The notes beneath the pieces are model-generated. The model worked only from the letters and a program-made list of their open reading frames with translations. It had not been told where the DNA came from and made no database searches. The translations under genes were made by a program, and so were the position numbers. Positions 16,821-25,676 of a stretch of 53,659 nt of DNA are shown piece after piece. Every line of letters begins with the position of its first letter. Positions within the stretch are counted from its first letter, which is position 1. This DNA is from CAIMZW01 sp037135095 (GTDB taxonomy: Bacteria; Actinomycetota; Actinomycetes; Nanopelagicales; Nanopelagicaceae): contig JBAXKZ010000007.1 in NCBI GenBank assembly GCA_037135095.1, positions 1-53,659 on the forward strand. The letters are read 5' to 3'.

Positions 16821-17363
16821 TTAACTGTTTCGGCTAAGTTGCGTCACGCCTTCTGGGATAGGAGCCAATCCGGCGGCTATTTCTAGTAATTCTACCCAGG
16901 CAAGTACATGTGCCGCTAAATTCTCGCCAGAAGTTGGAGTCCAAGAGGCTCGCACCTCAAGCTCTGACTCCTCTTCTCGATCATCCAGCGTGCCGAAAGA
17001 GGAACTGGCAACTCTGGTGACGGTGCCGCTGGGGGCGATAAATTCACAATTATTCTTCTTTAGTGATTCCATCAGCCAACTCCAACCAACATCGGCTAAT
17101 AGTGGGTCAGAGACGATATCGGTCTCCATCGCAGCTCGAACAAAAGTCACACAACGAAAATTGCCAGCCCAACCTTCTTGGCCAGCTGGGTCATGCAAGA
17201 GCACGAATCGACCAGTAGCGGCATCTTCCAAGACATCGGCGGTTAAGGCCATGGAAAAGGGCGCTAATTTTTGCGGGGCCGGTACTTCCTCGATATCGAT
17301 CTCGTTTCGAACCTTGATCGCTCGGATCGCGCTTAAAATCTCGTCAAAACTCCGTTCGCGCAT
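16821..17363 (-). CDS. DUF3000 family protein
   Basis: A 180-residue soluble protein of the actinobacterial DUF3000 family. No membrane segment, signal peptide or cysteine cluster is seen. The conserved segments are the PAPQKLAPFSMALTADV region near residue 25-42 and the FVLLHDPAGQEGWAGNFRCV region near residue 52-72. Function is unknown. It lies just upstream of the RNase D gene in the same orientation, as in other Actinobacteria, where a hemE gene often lies nearby; none is in this window. Its ATG at 17363 is separated from the divergent EamA gene by 71 bases. Confidence 0.85.
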   Translation of the reverse strand: MRERSFDEILSAIRAIKVRNEIDIEEVPAPQKLAPFSMALTADVLEDAATGRFVLLHDPAGQEGWAGNFRCVTFVRAAMETDIVSDPLLADVGWSWLMESLKKNNCEFIAPSGTVTRVASSSFGTLDDREEESELEVRASWTPTSGENLAAHVLAWVELLEIAAGLAPIPEGVTQLSRNS

Positions 17364-17434
17364 TAACTAAGGGTAATGAGGTCGGAAAGTAAATGCTGGC
17401 AGGCGCGAGCGAATTGGGCAGGTAACCTCCTCTA

Positions 17435-18277
17435 ATGGCCGCGATTCTCGCTCTCTTCTCAAGTCTGCTTTGGGGGAGCGCCGACTTTATGGGGGGCAAT
17501 TTAAGCAAGCGCTTTAAGCCGTTGGCAGTTACTGGTGCTTCGCAAACAATTGGCTTGGCCACTGGAATTTTTCTGATTTTGGTGACTAATGGATGGCGTA
17601 CTCCAACTTTTACCTGGCATGGTTACCTACTCCCAGGAATTTGTGCCGGCTTTTTGGGCTTCTTCGGACTTACAGCTTTCTATGCTGGATTATCAACGGG
17701 GCGAATGGGAGTGGTCTCTCCGATAAGTTCGCTAAGCGCTTTGATTCCGCTCGGAGTGGCAGTTTTTAATGGAGAGCGGCCAAAAGCGTTACAACTTATT
17801 GGAATGGCGATCGCACTTGCTGGCGCCTTCTGTTCTAGTGGACCGGAAATCGCCGGCGGGGTTTCTTTGAAACCATTGTTGTTGGGACTTTGCGCCGCAT
17901 TTGGCTTTGGCACCGCACTTACATTTATGGCAATGGGTTCAAAGACCAGTTCTCTAATGACTATGACGACGATGCGGGTTTTTACCGTATTGATTGTTTC
18001 TTTGCTGGCACTTCGATATCGAACAATTGGCGGTTTTGCGGCGAAAGATTTTCGGTGGCTTATTGCGATCGGCATATCCGATTACTTAGCAAACTTTTTG
18101 CTTGGCTTAGCAACGACGAAGGGTTTGGTTTCGGTGGCCATGGTTTTAGGTTCACTATTTCCGATCGTCACTTCAGTACTTGCCTTTCGCTTTTTGCATG
18201 AACGACTTCATAAAGTGCAGTATTTAGGAATCTTTTTAGCAATATTTGGAGTCGCGCTAATTTCAGTCGCTGCTTGA
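17435..18277 (+). CDS. EamA/DMT family transporter
   Basis: A 280-residue membrane protein with ten predicted hydrophobic segments in two EamA halves (about 1-135 and 145-280), the layout of the drug/metabolite transporter superfamily. Family members export or import amino acids, nucleotides or other small metabolites; the substrate cannot be told. The first segment opens with LFSSLLWGSADFMGGNL, usual in this family. It overlaps the convergent RibD-like gene by 15 bases. No good Shine-Dalgarno precedes the ATG at 17435; the upstream sequence reads CCTCCT on this strand, which is the wrong complement. Confidence 0.9.
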   Translation: MAAILALFSSLLWGSADFMGGNLSKRFKPLAVTGASQTIGLATGIFLILVTNGWRTPTFTWHGYLLPGICAGFLGFFGLTAFYAGLSTGRMGVVSPISSLSALIPLGVAVFNGERPKALQLIGMAIALAGAFCSSGPEIAGGVSLKPLLLGLCAAFGFGTALTFMAMGSKTSSLMTMTTMRVFTVLIVSLLALRYRTIGGFAAKDFRWLIAIGISDYLANFLLGLATTKGLVSVAMVLGSLFPIVTSVLAFRFLHERLHKVQYLGIFLAIFGVALISVAA

Positions 18278-18799
18278 TCGACTAAAGAAGAGGAAGTGTT
18301 CCTCTCCAACGGACTCGTCGGTAATAAGTTCCAATTCATTCAGCGCTAGCAAATTTAGAAGTTCTGAAATTGGAAATCGCGCTTCGTTCGGAGCGGCAGG
18401 AGTTATCGTTAGATGGATTCCATCTAACAGATCTAAGGCCAGAAATTGACGAAGTAAGTTCGCGCCTGATTCCATCAAAATTCGATTGTGCCCGCTTTCG
18501 CGGATTAGTCCAATCGCTTCGACTGGCCCGAGGTTTAGTAGGTGAGCATCTGGATGCGAAAGTTCAAGGTCGGAGTCTCGCGTCAAAATGAAAAGTGGTT
18601 TTGGGGTTTTGCGATAAGGCTCGCTTCTCGCCGTGGCGCCGCCGACCAAGATGGCATCACATCCACCCCGAAGGGCGTGGAAGCGGGAGCGATCGGCAAC
18701 CGAACTTAACCCCGCCGAACGGCCACCAAGGCTTGTCGAACCGTCAGCCCCTAGGACCAGGTTGGCTCGAACCCATTTTGGCGATGCTTCCACGGGCAC
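18263..18799 (-). CDS. RibD C-terminal-like (dihydrofolate-reductase-fold) reductase
   Basis: A 178-residue protein with the fold of the RibD reductase domain. VRANLVLGADGSTSL opens the nucleotide fold, DAILVGGATARS (near 48-59) is the conserved NADPH-site segment, and RILMESGANLLRQFL (near 109-123) matches the family's GGPxL region in a changed form. It is shorter than the usual 220-250 residue pyrimidine reductase family proteins of Actinobacteria. A true role in riboflavin synthesis is possible, but the deaminase domain is absent and no rib genes are near. No closer function can be given. Confidence 0.75.
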   Translation of the reverse strand: MPVEASPKWVRANLVLGADGSTSLGGRSAGLSSVADRSRFHALRGGCDAILVGGATARSEPYRKTPKPLFILTRDSDLELSHPDAHLLNLGPVEAIGLIRESGHNRILMESGANLLRQFLALDLLDGIHLTITPAAPNEARFPISELLNLLALNELELITDESVGEEHFLFFSRSSSD

Positions 18800-18854
18800 A
18801 CGGTAGATGAAAGTTCGACCTTAGGGTGTCAGTGGTGCTAGCTATCTTCTTCCT

Positions 18855-19037
18855 ATGATTATTGATTGCGACAGCTGCACCATGAAGGATCTCGCCTGTT
18901 CTGATTGCGTGGTCTCGGTATTTTTATCGATAACAACCAATGGTGCCGCGAAGGAAGAGGTCTCGCCTCAGGAGATCACGGCGCTTTCGGCATTGGCCGA
19001 TGTCGGGCTGGTACCCCCACTTCGCTTTGCGCAGTAG
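18855..19037 (+). CDS. Small Cys-rich conserved actinobacterial protein
   Basis: A 60-residue protein starting MIIDCDSC. Four cysteines at positions 5, 8, 15 and 18 (CxxC-x6-CxxC) could hold a zinc ion; a hydrophobic helix and a short Leu-rich end follow. I recall similar short proteins with the same MIIDCD opening across Actinobacteria, so I call it a real gene despite its size. The function is unknown. No Shine-Dalgarno is seen; a TATCTT segment about 10 bases before the ATG may be a -10 box of a leaderless transcript. It lies 55 bases before the PimB' gene. Confidence 0.75.
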   Translation: MIIDCDSCTMKDLACSDCVVSVFLSITTNGAAKEEVSPQEITALSALADVGLVPPLRFAQ

Positions 19038-19092
19038 CGCGTCGTTCTCTGCTGGCTTGAACTGCGCCCTTTTATCTCGTTAGCCTCGGAGG

Positions 19093-20259
19093 GTGAGTTC
19101 AGATCCCAGATCAACGCCGATGCCACGGCCCTTGCTTCTGGTAACCAATGATTTAGGCCCTCGAGCCGGTGGAATTGAAACTTTCATATTGGGGCTACTC
19201 GAGCAATTGCCGGGGGAGCGGATCGTTATCTACACCTCATCTCAACCGGGAGCGGCGGAGTTCGATAAAGAGTTGCTGCGACGCAGAGGAATATTAGTAA
19301 TTCGAGATCGCGCCACGGTGCTTTTACCAACGCCCTTGGTAAATCGTCGGGTCGCGAAAGTAATGAAAACTTATGGCAGTACGACCATCTGGTTCGGCGC
19401 TGCAACGCCGCTGGCTTGGATGGCTGCAAAATTAAGGCGCGCTGGTGCCACCCGAGTCATAACACTTACTCACGGCCACGAAGTTTGGTGGGCGAAGATT
19501 TTCCCCTTCTCTTGGATTGTCAGAAAAATTGGAAATTCGCTCGATGTGGTTACTTACCTCGGAGATTTCACCAGAGGCGCCATCTCGCCGGCGATTGGCA
19601 AATCTCCAGAACTCGTCCGCATCGCGCCGGGTATCGATCTGGATCATTTCACTCCGGGGGCTAAAGATCCTGAGTTATTAGCGAAGTATCACCTCGAAGG
19701 ACGGGAAATCATTATCTCCGTGGGGCGGCTGGTACACCGCAAAGGGCAAGATCGATTAATCCAAGCTATGCCCAGTATTTTGCGAAGTATTCCCAATGCC
19801 ACCTTGCTTTTTATTGGCGAAGGTCCTTACAAGGCCGAACTCGGGAAGTTGGTGGCTAAATATCAACTTTCCGATTCAGTTCAATTCATTGGGCGACTTA
19901 AATATCCAGAACTGCCGCTACACATTCGGCTTGGTGATGTATTTGCAATGCCTTCCAGATCTCGCTTTTTCGGTCTAGAAGTTGAGGGCTTGGGTATCGT
20001 TTACTTAGAAGCTAGCGCATGTGGTTTGCCAGTAATTGCCGGAAAATCTGGCGGTGCGCCTGATGCCGTTATCGAGAATGAGACCGGCCTATTGGTAGAT
20101 GGCACCAATGTTTCGGAAATTGCAGCTGCGGTAATTGAAATTCTTTCAGATCCCGAACGCGCGAAGCGAATGGGCGTGAAAGGTCGAGAATGGATTGAAA
20201 AAGAGTGGGGTTGGAAATTGTGGGGGAATAAATTCATCGAACTACTTCAAATTCAATAG
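19093..20259 (+). CDS. pimB: GT4 mannosyltransferase, PimB'-like
   Basis: A family 4 glycosyltransferase with GT-B fold, 388 residues. The N-terminal LLVTNDLGPRAGGIE segment is the acceptor side. The C-terminal EVEGLGIVYLEASACG segment carries the EX7E-type catalytic pair, and the PVIAGKSGGAPDAV region follows. This matches PimB', which adds the second mannose from GDP-mannose to phosphatidylinositol monomannoside on the inner face of the membrane. The start is uncertain. GTG at 19093 abuts GGAGG with no spacing; ATG at 19120 would give a protein 9 residues shorter. Its place next to fadD and a small two-component pair is like other Actinobacteria. Confidence 0.87.
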   Translation: MSSDPRSTPMPRPLLLVTNDLGPRAGGIETFILGLLEQLPGERIVIYTSSQPGAAEFDKELLRRRGILVIRDRATVLLPTPLVNRRVAKVMKTYGSTTIWFGAATPLAWMAAKLRRAGATRVITLTHGHEVWWAKIFPFSWIVRKIGNSLDVVTYLGDFTRGAISPAIGKSPELVRIAPGIDLDHFTPGAKDPELLAKYHLEGREIIISVGRLVHRKGQDRLIQAMPSILRSIPNATLLFIGEGPYKAELGKLVAKYQLSDSVQFIGRLKYPELPLHIRLGDVFAMPSRSRFFGLEVEGLGIVYLEASACGLPVIAGKSGGAPDAVIENETGLLVDGTNVSEIAAAVIEILSDPERAKRMGVKGREWIEKEWGWKLWGNKFIELLQIQ

Positions 20260-20862
20260 GCCTTCGTTTTTTGCACGCGCTATTGCTTGAATCCGATTCT
20301 TGGCTTCGAGTTTTCGATACAAAGTAGCGAGATGACTTTTAATAGTCGCTTCACTCAAAAATAGGGCGGCTGCCATTTCCTTTGCGGTTACGCCAGTGCC
20401 AAGTAAACCTAAGACTTCACACTCGCGGGCAGTGAGTACAACTCTCGTGCGCGGCTGGGGTTTTATTTGAGTGGCATCGACAAAATTATTGGGCGAGCGA
20501 ATCGCGATCCTCATAACAGCTAATAGTTGTGAAATCGGCGCACTCTTTAACAGATAGGCCGAAGCCCCCTCATCCTTAGCGCGCGATAACTCCTCATAAC
20601 TTTCACCAACAGTAAGAATCAAAATTGAAGTCGAAGGATCTATTTCGCGAACTAATGGAATTAAATCCAAGCCTGAACCGTCCGGTAGCTGAAGGTCTAA
20701 GAGAATCATTTTGGGTTGCGATTTCCTGACTTGGGCAATCGCCTCGCTCAAACTGGCTGCTTCAGCAATAACTTTAAATTCGCTCTCTTTGAGTGCCCGG
20801 CCAATTCCCTCGCGAATTAAGGCATGATCGTCAACGATTAAAGTTGGAATCACATTGCTCAT
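20242..20862 (-). CDS. NarL/FixJ-family response regulator
   Basis: A 206-residue two-domain regulator. The receiver domain (1-120) has Asp 11-Asp 12, the phosphate acceptor Asp 56 in ILLDLQLP, and the conserved Lys in YLLKSA near 106. The LuxR-type helix-turn-helix (about 140-200) has LTARECEVLGLLG and the recognition helix SEATIKSHLATLYRKL. It is the last gene of a fadD-kinase-regulator operon, starting 4 bases after the kinase stop. The 3' end overlaps that of the convergent pimB gene by 18 bases. Target genes are unknown. Confidence 0.93.
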   Translation of the reverse strand: MSNVIPTLIVDDHALIREGIGRALKESEFKVIAEAASLSEAIAQVRKSQPKMILLDLQLPDGSGLDLIPLVREIDPSTSILILTVGESYEELSRAKDEGASAYLLKSAPISQLLAVMRIAIRSPNNFVDATQIKPQPRTRVVLTARECEVLGLLGTGVTAKEMAAALFLSEATIKSHLATLYRKLEAKNRIQAIARAKNEGLLNLK

Positions 20863-20866
20863 CGAT

Positions 20867-21436
20867 TCACCACCTCAACGCAATTTTAGTTCCGGTTGAA
20901 TTTGAGGTGAGGGTAAAATCGCACTCGATGTTTGCTGCTCGCTCGCGCAACCCAGCAATTCCAAAGGCTCCGGATCTAGCCTCACCAATTCCCCGACCAT
21001 TATCAGCTATCGATATTCCGTTCTTATCGCCGGCGATCTTGATTGCCGTTGCGCCTGAGTGCCGAATTGCATTCAATACAGTTTCTTGAATGATTCTAAG
21101 TAGCTCAAAGCGCGGAGCCTTTGGTTCGCAGCTTTGGAGATCAATCTCTATCTCTATCTCGCTGGAGCGTCCCAAAAGTGCAATGACTGACGCGACGGCC
21201 TCCTGGAAAGGGCGAACCGGCAAATCTCTGAGGGCGAAGAGATCATCCCTGACTTGATAACTGAGCGCGGAGATTTGAGCGCGAACTAATCTAAGTTCTT
21301 CTCGCACGCTAATTGATAAGCCTTCGTTGCCGATAACTTCGTCGATCCGATATCCGAGGGCAGCCACTTCCTGCGCAATGCCATCATGCATTTCGCGCGC
21401 GATTCGCAGCCGTTCCTCGGCGATCTCACTCATCAC
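20867..21436 (-). CDS. Minimal soluble sensor histidine kinase (HisKA_3 type)
   Basis: Only 189 residues. The dimerisation/phosphoacceptor domain begins at once: His 17 lies in IAREMHDGIAQEV. The ATPase domain has the N box ETVLNAIRHSGA and the G1 box DNGRGIG, and ends with GTKIAL. There is no membrane segment and no PAS, GAF or other sensor domain, so the input must come from a partner protein or a ligand bound to the kinase core. The start overlaps the fadD stop by 4 bases, suggesting coupled translation with the ligase. Confidence 0.9.
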   Translation of the reverse strand: MMSEIAEERLRIAREMHDGIAQEVAALGYRIDEVIGNEGLSISVREELRLVRAQISALSYQVRDDLFALRDLPVRPFQEAVASVIALLGRSSEIEIEIDLQSCEPKAPRFELLRIIQETVLNAIRHSGATAIKIAGDKNGISIADNGRGIGEARSGAFGIAGLRERAANIECDFTLTSNSTGTKIALRW

Positions 21437-23223
21437 TCAAATAGGGCGTCAATTTCGGGCGCATATTGTTGAGAGACAACATGACGTTTTACCGAAAGCT
21501 TGGCGGTTAGTTGTCCGCCAGCTATTGTGAAGTCATCGGGTAGTAACGAGAATTTTCGAATCGACTCAGCCCGGCTAACTGCCTTGTTTGCTTCATCCAC
21601 AGCTGTCTGAATTGCCGAAGTGAGCGTTGAATCGTGAATTAGATTGGCGACGGTTGCATCGGTCTTCTTATTGGCAACTGCCCAAGCTTTAATGGCATCG
21701 GCATCAAGAGTAATTAGCGCAGCAATAAATGGCTTGTTGTCGCCGACCACCATACATTGACTGACCAGAGGGTGAGCCCGAACTCGATCCTCCAAAATAG
21801 CTGGTGCTACATTCTTTCCACCTGATGTAACGATCAACTCTTTCTTACGACCAACGATTGATAAGTAGCCTTCAGAGTCAATTGCTCCTAGATCGCCGGT
21901 CCGAAAGAAGCCTTCCTCATCAAATGCCTCTTGATCGGCGATCGCATTGTTCCAGTAGCCCTTCATAACAATTGCACCCTTGATTAGGACTTCGCCATCT
22001 TCGCCTAATTTAATGGTTGTGCCGGGGATCGGTTTGCCGACGGAGCCGACTCGATGGAATTTGGTCAGGTTTAGGGTTGCGCCTGCCGTGGTCTCTGTTA
22101 ATCCATAGCCTTCCAGGATCCGGATTCCAGCGCCACGATAGAAGTGTCCGAGTCGAACGCCTAAAGGTGCGCCCCCGGAAATTGCGGCTTCTACGCGTCC
22201 GCCCATGGCATGGCGAATTTTCGTGAAGACCAATTTATCGAAAAGTAGGTGCTTTGCTTTGAGCGCTGCTGGAATTTTGCCCAGGTCGATCGCTTCGCTA
22301 TAGGCGATAGCGACGGCAGCAGCTTTGCGGAAGATTGAACCTTTGCCAGCGGCATCAGCCTTTGCTTCAGCCCCGTTATAAATCTTTTCAAAAATTCTTG
22401 GAACCGCTAATACAAATGTAGGTTTGAAAGAGGCTAGGTCCGCAGGAAGCCGACTGATATCACCGCAATGGGCAACGTGAAGTCCGGCATTGATCGCGCC
22501 GATCTCCACCATTCGACCAAAGACGTGAGCGATTGGCAAGAAAATTAGGGTTGAGCCACCAGGTTTTAAAAATAAGTCCGCGGCGGCGTTTACCACGTTG
22601 CCGCATTCGGCCAAGAAATTCCCGTGAGTTAACTGCACTCCCTTGGGCTTGCCGGTGGTTCCTGAGGTGTAGATCAATGTGGCTAAGCTTTCTGGGTTTA
22701 GAGCGATTCTGCGATGGTTAATTTCATCATCAGAGATATCGGCGCCCCCGGCGATCAAATGAGATAAGGCGTTTTCAGTTATTGTCCAAATCCCTTTCAT
22801 GCCGTTGGGAAGGGTCGGTTCTACAAGTTCTCTAAGCAATGGCGTTTCAACGATGATTGCGGTAGTGCCAGAATCGGAGATGATCCATTGGACTTGCTCT
22901 GCGCTTGAGGTCTCATAAATCGGAACCACAATTGCGCCAGCGAACCAAATGGCAAAATCCAATATCGTCCACTCGTATCTAGTTTTGGCCATAATGGCGA
23001 CGCGATCGCCAATTAGGACGCCCGCGGCTATCAGCCCTTTTGCCACCGCCCGAATCTCTTCCTCAAATTCTTTCGCCGTGACTGGTTGCCAGCCATCACC
23101 GAGCGGCCTAGAAGCAACGATTCGCTCCGGTTCAAACCAGGCGCGCTCGGCGACTAAATTTGTTAAATTGCCGGCGGTCGCAGGCGGGATGATCGAGGGC
23201 ACGATGATTTGATCCATGGTCAA
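21433..23223 (-). CDS. fadD: Long-chain fatty acid-CoA ligase (AMP-forming)
   Basis: A 596-residue member of the ANL adenylating superfamily. The P-loop-like motif is LIYTSGTTGKPKGVQLTH (near 183-200); the adenine-binding segment GYGLTETTAG and the hinge TGDLGAIDSEGYLSIVGRKKE follow. It activates a fatty acid to acyl-AMP and then acyl-CoA. The size and sequence resemble mycobacterial FadD15. It heads a three-gene operon with a small kinase and response regulator, an unusual link of a ligase to a signalling pair. It may feed beta-oxidation through the fadA-fadB operon in this window. Confidence 0.92.
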   Translation of the reverse strand: MTMDQIIVPSIIPPATAGNLTNLVAERAWFEPERIVASRPLGDGWQPVTAKEFEEEIRAVAKGLIAAGVLIGDRVAIMAKTRYEWTILDFAIWFAGAIVVPIYETSSAEQVQWIISDSGTTAIIVETPLLRELVEPTLPNGMKGIWTITENALSHLIAGGADISDDEINHRRIALNPESLATLIYTSGTTGKPKGVQLTHGNFLAECGNVVNAAADLFLKPGGSTLIFLPIAHVFGRMVEIGAINAGLHVAHCGDISRLPADLASFKPTFVLAVPRIFEKIYNGAEAKADAAGKGSIFRKAAAVAIAYSEAIDLGKIPAALKAKHLLFDKLVFTKIRHAMGGRVEAAISGGAPLGVRLGHFYRGAGIRILEGYGLTETTAGATLNLTKFHRVGSVGKPIPGTTIKLGEDGEVLIKGAIVMKGYWNNAIADQEAFDEEGFFRTGDLGAIDSEGYLSIVGRKKELIVTSGGKNVAPAILEDRVRAHPLVSQCMVVGDNKPFIAALITLDADAIKAWAVANKKTDATVANLIHDSTLTSAIQTAVDEANKAVSRAESIRKFSLLPDDFTIAGGQLTAKLSVKRHVVSQQYAPEIDALFE

Positions 23224-23285
23224 ACCGTATCTGCTGCCTAAGGCAATTGGCTAGATCTTGCGGGGCGTCCTAGTAATCTTTAACC

Positions 23286-23723
23286 ATGAGCGAATATTCC
23301 GAAAGTTCAATTGTCATAGCCGCCTCCGTTTCCGAAGTCGAGGCCGTCCTCTTTGATCTCGCAAATTACCCAAGCTGGTCAACAGCCATAAAGTCCGCCG
23401 AAGTTCTGGAAACTAACTCGGATTCTCGAGTCACCAAGATTCGGACTTCGATCGATGGTGGCGTGCTTCGGGACAATGTAACTCTTGAATACGACTGGTC
23501 AGGCGCACCCGGGAGGCTTTCATTTTCTCTTGAAGATGCCGATCTATTAACCGAGATGTCGGGGGCCTACACAATTGAAAGCCTTGATGATGATGAAACT
23601 AAAGTCACCTATCAATTAAAAGTAGGAATCTCTATGCCCGTACCTGCGATGATGCGTCAAAAAGCCGAGAAGTCCTCGATCGAACTTGCGCTCTCTCAAC
23701 TAAAGTCCAAAATAGAAAACTAA
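23286..23723 (+). CDS. SRPBCC (START-like) family protein
   Basis: A 145-residue protein with the START/Bet v1 fold of the polyketide cyclase family: a hydrophobic-ligand cavity formed by a beta-sheet around a long C-terminal helix. Visible signs are the N-terminal SSIVIAASVSEVEAVLFDL segment, the ANYPSWSTAIKSAEVL segment and the C-terminal helix. Such proteins may bind lipids or act in polyketide metabolism; the ligand is unknown. It lies divergent from fadD and 1 base before the ROK kinase, an arrangement shared with other Actinobacteria. Confidence 0.85.
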   Translation: MSEYSESSIVIAASVSEVEAVLFDLANYPSWSTAIKSAEVLETNSDSRVTKIRTSIDGGVLRDNVTLEYDWSGAPGRLSFSLEDADLLTEMSGAYTIESLDDDETKVTYQLKVGISMPVPAMMRQKAEKSSIELALSQLKSKIEN

Positions 23724-23724
23724 G

Positions 23725-24678
23725 GTGGCCGTGAGTTCTCTAAGCATTGGTGTAGATGTCGGCGGGACAAAGGTTTTAGGCGGCGTAGTTGACCCCGATG
23801 GAAAGATTTTGTTGCGCTCGCGAAGAGATACCCCGCGCGAAGGCGGTCGCGCTTTAACTGCAACCATTGCCGAAGTAATTAAGGAGTTGTTGGTTGATCA
23901 CACCGTGGGCTCGGTTGGAATTTCTGCAGCTGGCTTTGTCTCGTCGGATCGAAAGACCATGCTTGCAACGCCAAATATTTCTGGTTGGAATGGCGTAGAT
24001 CTTCAAGCCGAGATTTCGGCGCTCGTTGGGCTAAACGTTGTAATCGAAAATGATGCAAACTCTGCCGCTTGGGGCGAAGCTCGGCATGGCGCCGGTCGCG
24101 GTGAAAACCATTTAATGATGTTAACCGTTGGAACCGGCATTGGCGGTGGCGTAGTTGTAGATGGCGAGCTCTATCGTGGGGCATTTGGTATTGCTGCCGA
24201 GTTCGGGCATGTTCGAGTAGTCCCAGAAGGCCATCTATGTGGTTGTGGTGCCCGCGGATGCTTCGAACAATATGCATCCGGAAATGCGTTGCTTCGTCAT
24301 GCCCGCGAATCAATTAGTGCTACTCCAGATTTGGCTCACAACTTGTTGTCACGCGGTGATGGAACAGTGGTAGGTCTGACCGGAAAACACATTACTGATG
24401 CGGCGCGAGATGGCGATGCCGTTGCATTGGCTGCTTTTAATACAACTGCCCAATGGCTTGGTGCCGGTATCGCATCACTTGCAATGATTCTGGATCCCGC
24501 TTGTGTTGTTATTGGTGGGGGAGTAATTGATGCCGGTGAAATTTTGCTGGCTCCAACTCGGGTTGCGCTCGAGCGCTACCTGCCATTTGTGGGAAAGCAC
24601 CCGACTCCGCGAATTATTGCTGCTGAACTTGGTAATGAGGCAGGTTTGGTAGGCGTTGCAGATTTAGCGCGGCGTTAA
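23725..24678 (+). CDS. ROK family glucokinase
   Basis: A 317-residue sugar kinase of the ROK family. The ATP motif is VDVGGTKVLGGVV near the N terminus. The catalytic base lies in ENDANSAAWGEARHG, and TVGTGIGGG binds phosphate. The zinc site is the HLCGCGARGCFE segment (HxCxCGxxGCxE). Actinobacterial relatives phosphorylate glucose, using ATP or sometimes polyphosphate. The start is GTG at 23725 or GTG at 23731; both lie directly after the SRPBCC stop. The two genes form one operon. It converges on a Gfo/Idh/MocA gene with a 12-base gap. Confidence 0.93.
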   Translation: MAVSSLSIGVDVGGTKVLGGVVDPDGKILLRSRRDTPREGGRALTATIAEVIKELLVDHTVGSVGISAAGFVSSDRKTMLATPNISGWNGVDLQAEISALVGLNVVIENDANSAAWGEARHGAGRGENHLMMLTVGTGIGGGVVVDGELYRGAFGIAAEFGHVRVVPEGHLCGCGARGCFEQYASGNALLRHARESISATPDLAHNLLSRGDGTVVGLTGKHITDAARDGDAVALAAFNTTAQWLGAGIASLAMILDPACVVIGGGVIDAGEILLAPTRVALERYLPFVGKHPTPRIIAAELGNEAGLVGVADLARR

Positions 24679-24690
24679 AAGAAATCTGGG

Positions 24691-25674
24691 TCAGTTGGAT
24701 TCGAATGGATAAGTTAGTCCGATCTGCCTTCTAATCTCATCCATGCTTTCCATGATCTTCAAGGTTTCAGTGAGCGGCAATATTGGACTTTCAATTAATC
24801 CGGCGCGGACGCAGCGAGCAAATTCGATCGCCTCTTCGCGTAATCCGTGGCCTTCATACTCATTGGGATGTTCGACGGTGCCACCATCGCGCAGGAGGAT
24901 GCGATAGGAAGTTGGTGCGTAGAAAGTTCGGTCGATTTCAATTCGACCATTGGTGCCCGTAATTACAGCGCGACATGGAGTTGCAGCTCTTAGCGTCGTT
25001 GAAAGTACTGCTTGAGCGCCTGATTCGTATTGGAAAATTGCGCTCGTAGTCGCATCCACACCGGTATCAGCCTTCTCCGAACGCGCCGTTATTTTTATCG
25101 GTGCGCCTAAAACCATATGTGCGAAACTGACTGGATAGATGCCGAGATCCAAGAGTGCTCCACCACCTAGTTCGGGGGCAAAGAGTCGAAACTTTGGATC
25201 GCTTGGAAACCATTGGCCGTGGTCAGCTTCAACGGTTACGACTTCACCGATTGCTCCGGCGGCTAAGACGTTTCGAATCTGGTGCATGTGCGGCAAAAAT
25301 CGCGCCCACATCGCCTCCATCAACATTAACTTCTTCGACCGTGCTCGCTCAATCATCATTGCCGTCTCAACGGCTGAAATTGCAAATGGTTTTTCACATA
25401 ACACAGGCTTGCCGGCGTCAAGGGCTAACAATGTGGAGCTCAAATGATCCGGATGAGGCGTTGCAACATAAACCGCATCAATATCGGGGTCTGTAACTAG
25501 TTCCTCATAACTTCCGTAACTTCGTTCAATTTTCAAATCGTCGGCGAAAGTGCGCGCGCGGTCGAAGACTCTGGATCCAACTGCCAAGACCTTTTGATCT
25601 TCGACAAAATCCAAGTCTCGGGCAAAAGCCTTTGCGATGCCACCAGTGCCAATAATTCCCCAGTTAAAAGTCAT
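24691..25674 (-). CDS. Gfo/Idh/MocA family oxidoreductase
   Basis: A 327-residue NAD(P)-dependent dehydrogenase. The Rossmann domain opens with GIIGTGGIAKAFA; CEKPFAI near residue 92-98 carries the conserved Lys of the EKP motif, and the C-terminal domain begins near residue 125 with VTVEADHG. The family oxidises or reduces sugars, inositol or related polyols, or acts on nitriles and bile compounds. This sequence has the EAMWARFLPH segment common in dihydrodiol-dehydrogenase-like members. The substrate is not known. It follows the alpha/beta hydrolase gene by 2 bases on the same strand. Confidence 0.87.
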   Translation of the reverse strand: MTFNWGIIGTGGIAKAFARDLDFVEDQKVLAVGSRVFDRARTFADDLKIERSYGSYEELVTDPDIDAVYVATPHPDHLSSTLLALDAGKPVLCEKPFAISAVETAMMIERARSKKLMLMEAMWARFLPHMHQIRNVLAAGAIGEVVTVEADHGQWFPSDPKFRLFAPELGGGALLDLGIYPVSFAHMVLGAPIKITARSEKADTGVDATTSAIFQYESGAQAVLSTTLRAATPCRAVITGTNGRIEIDRTFYAPTSYRILLRDGGTVEHPNEYEGHGLREEAIEFARCVRAGLIESPILPLTETLKIMESMDEIRRQIGLTYPFESN

Positions 25675-25676
25675 GG

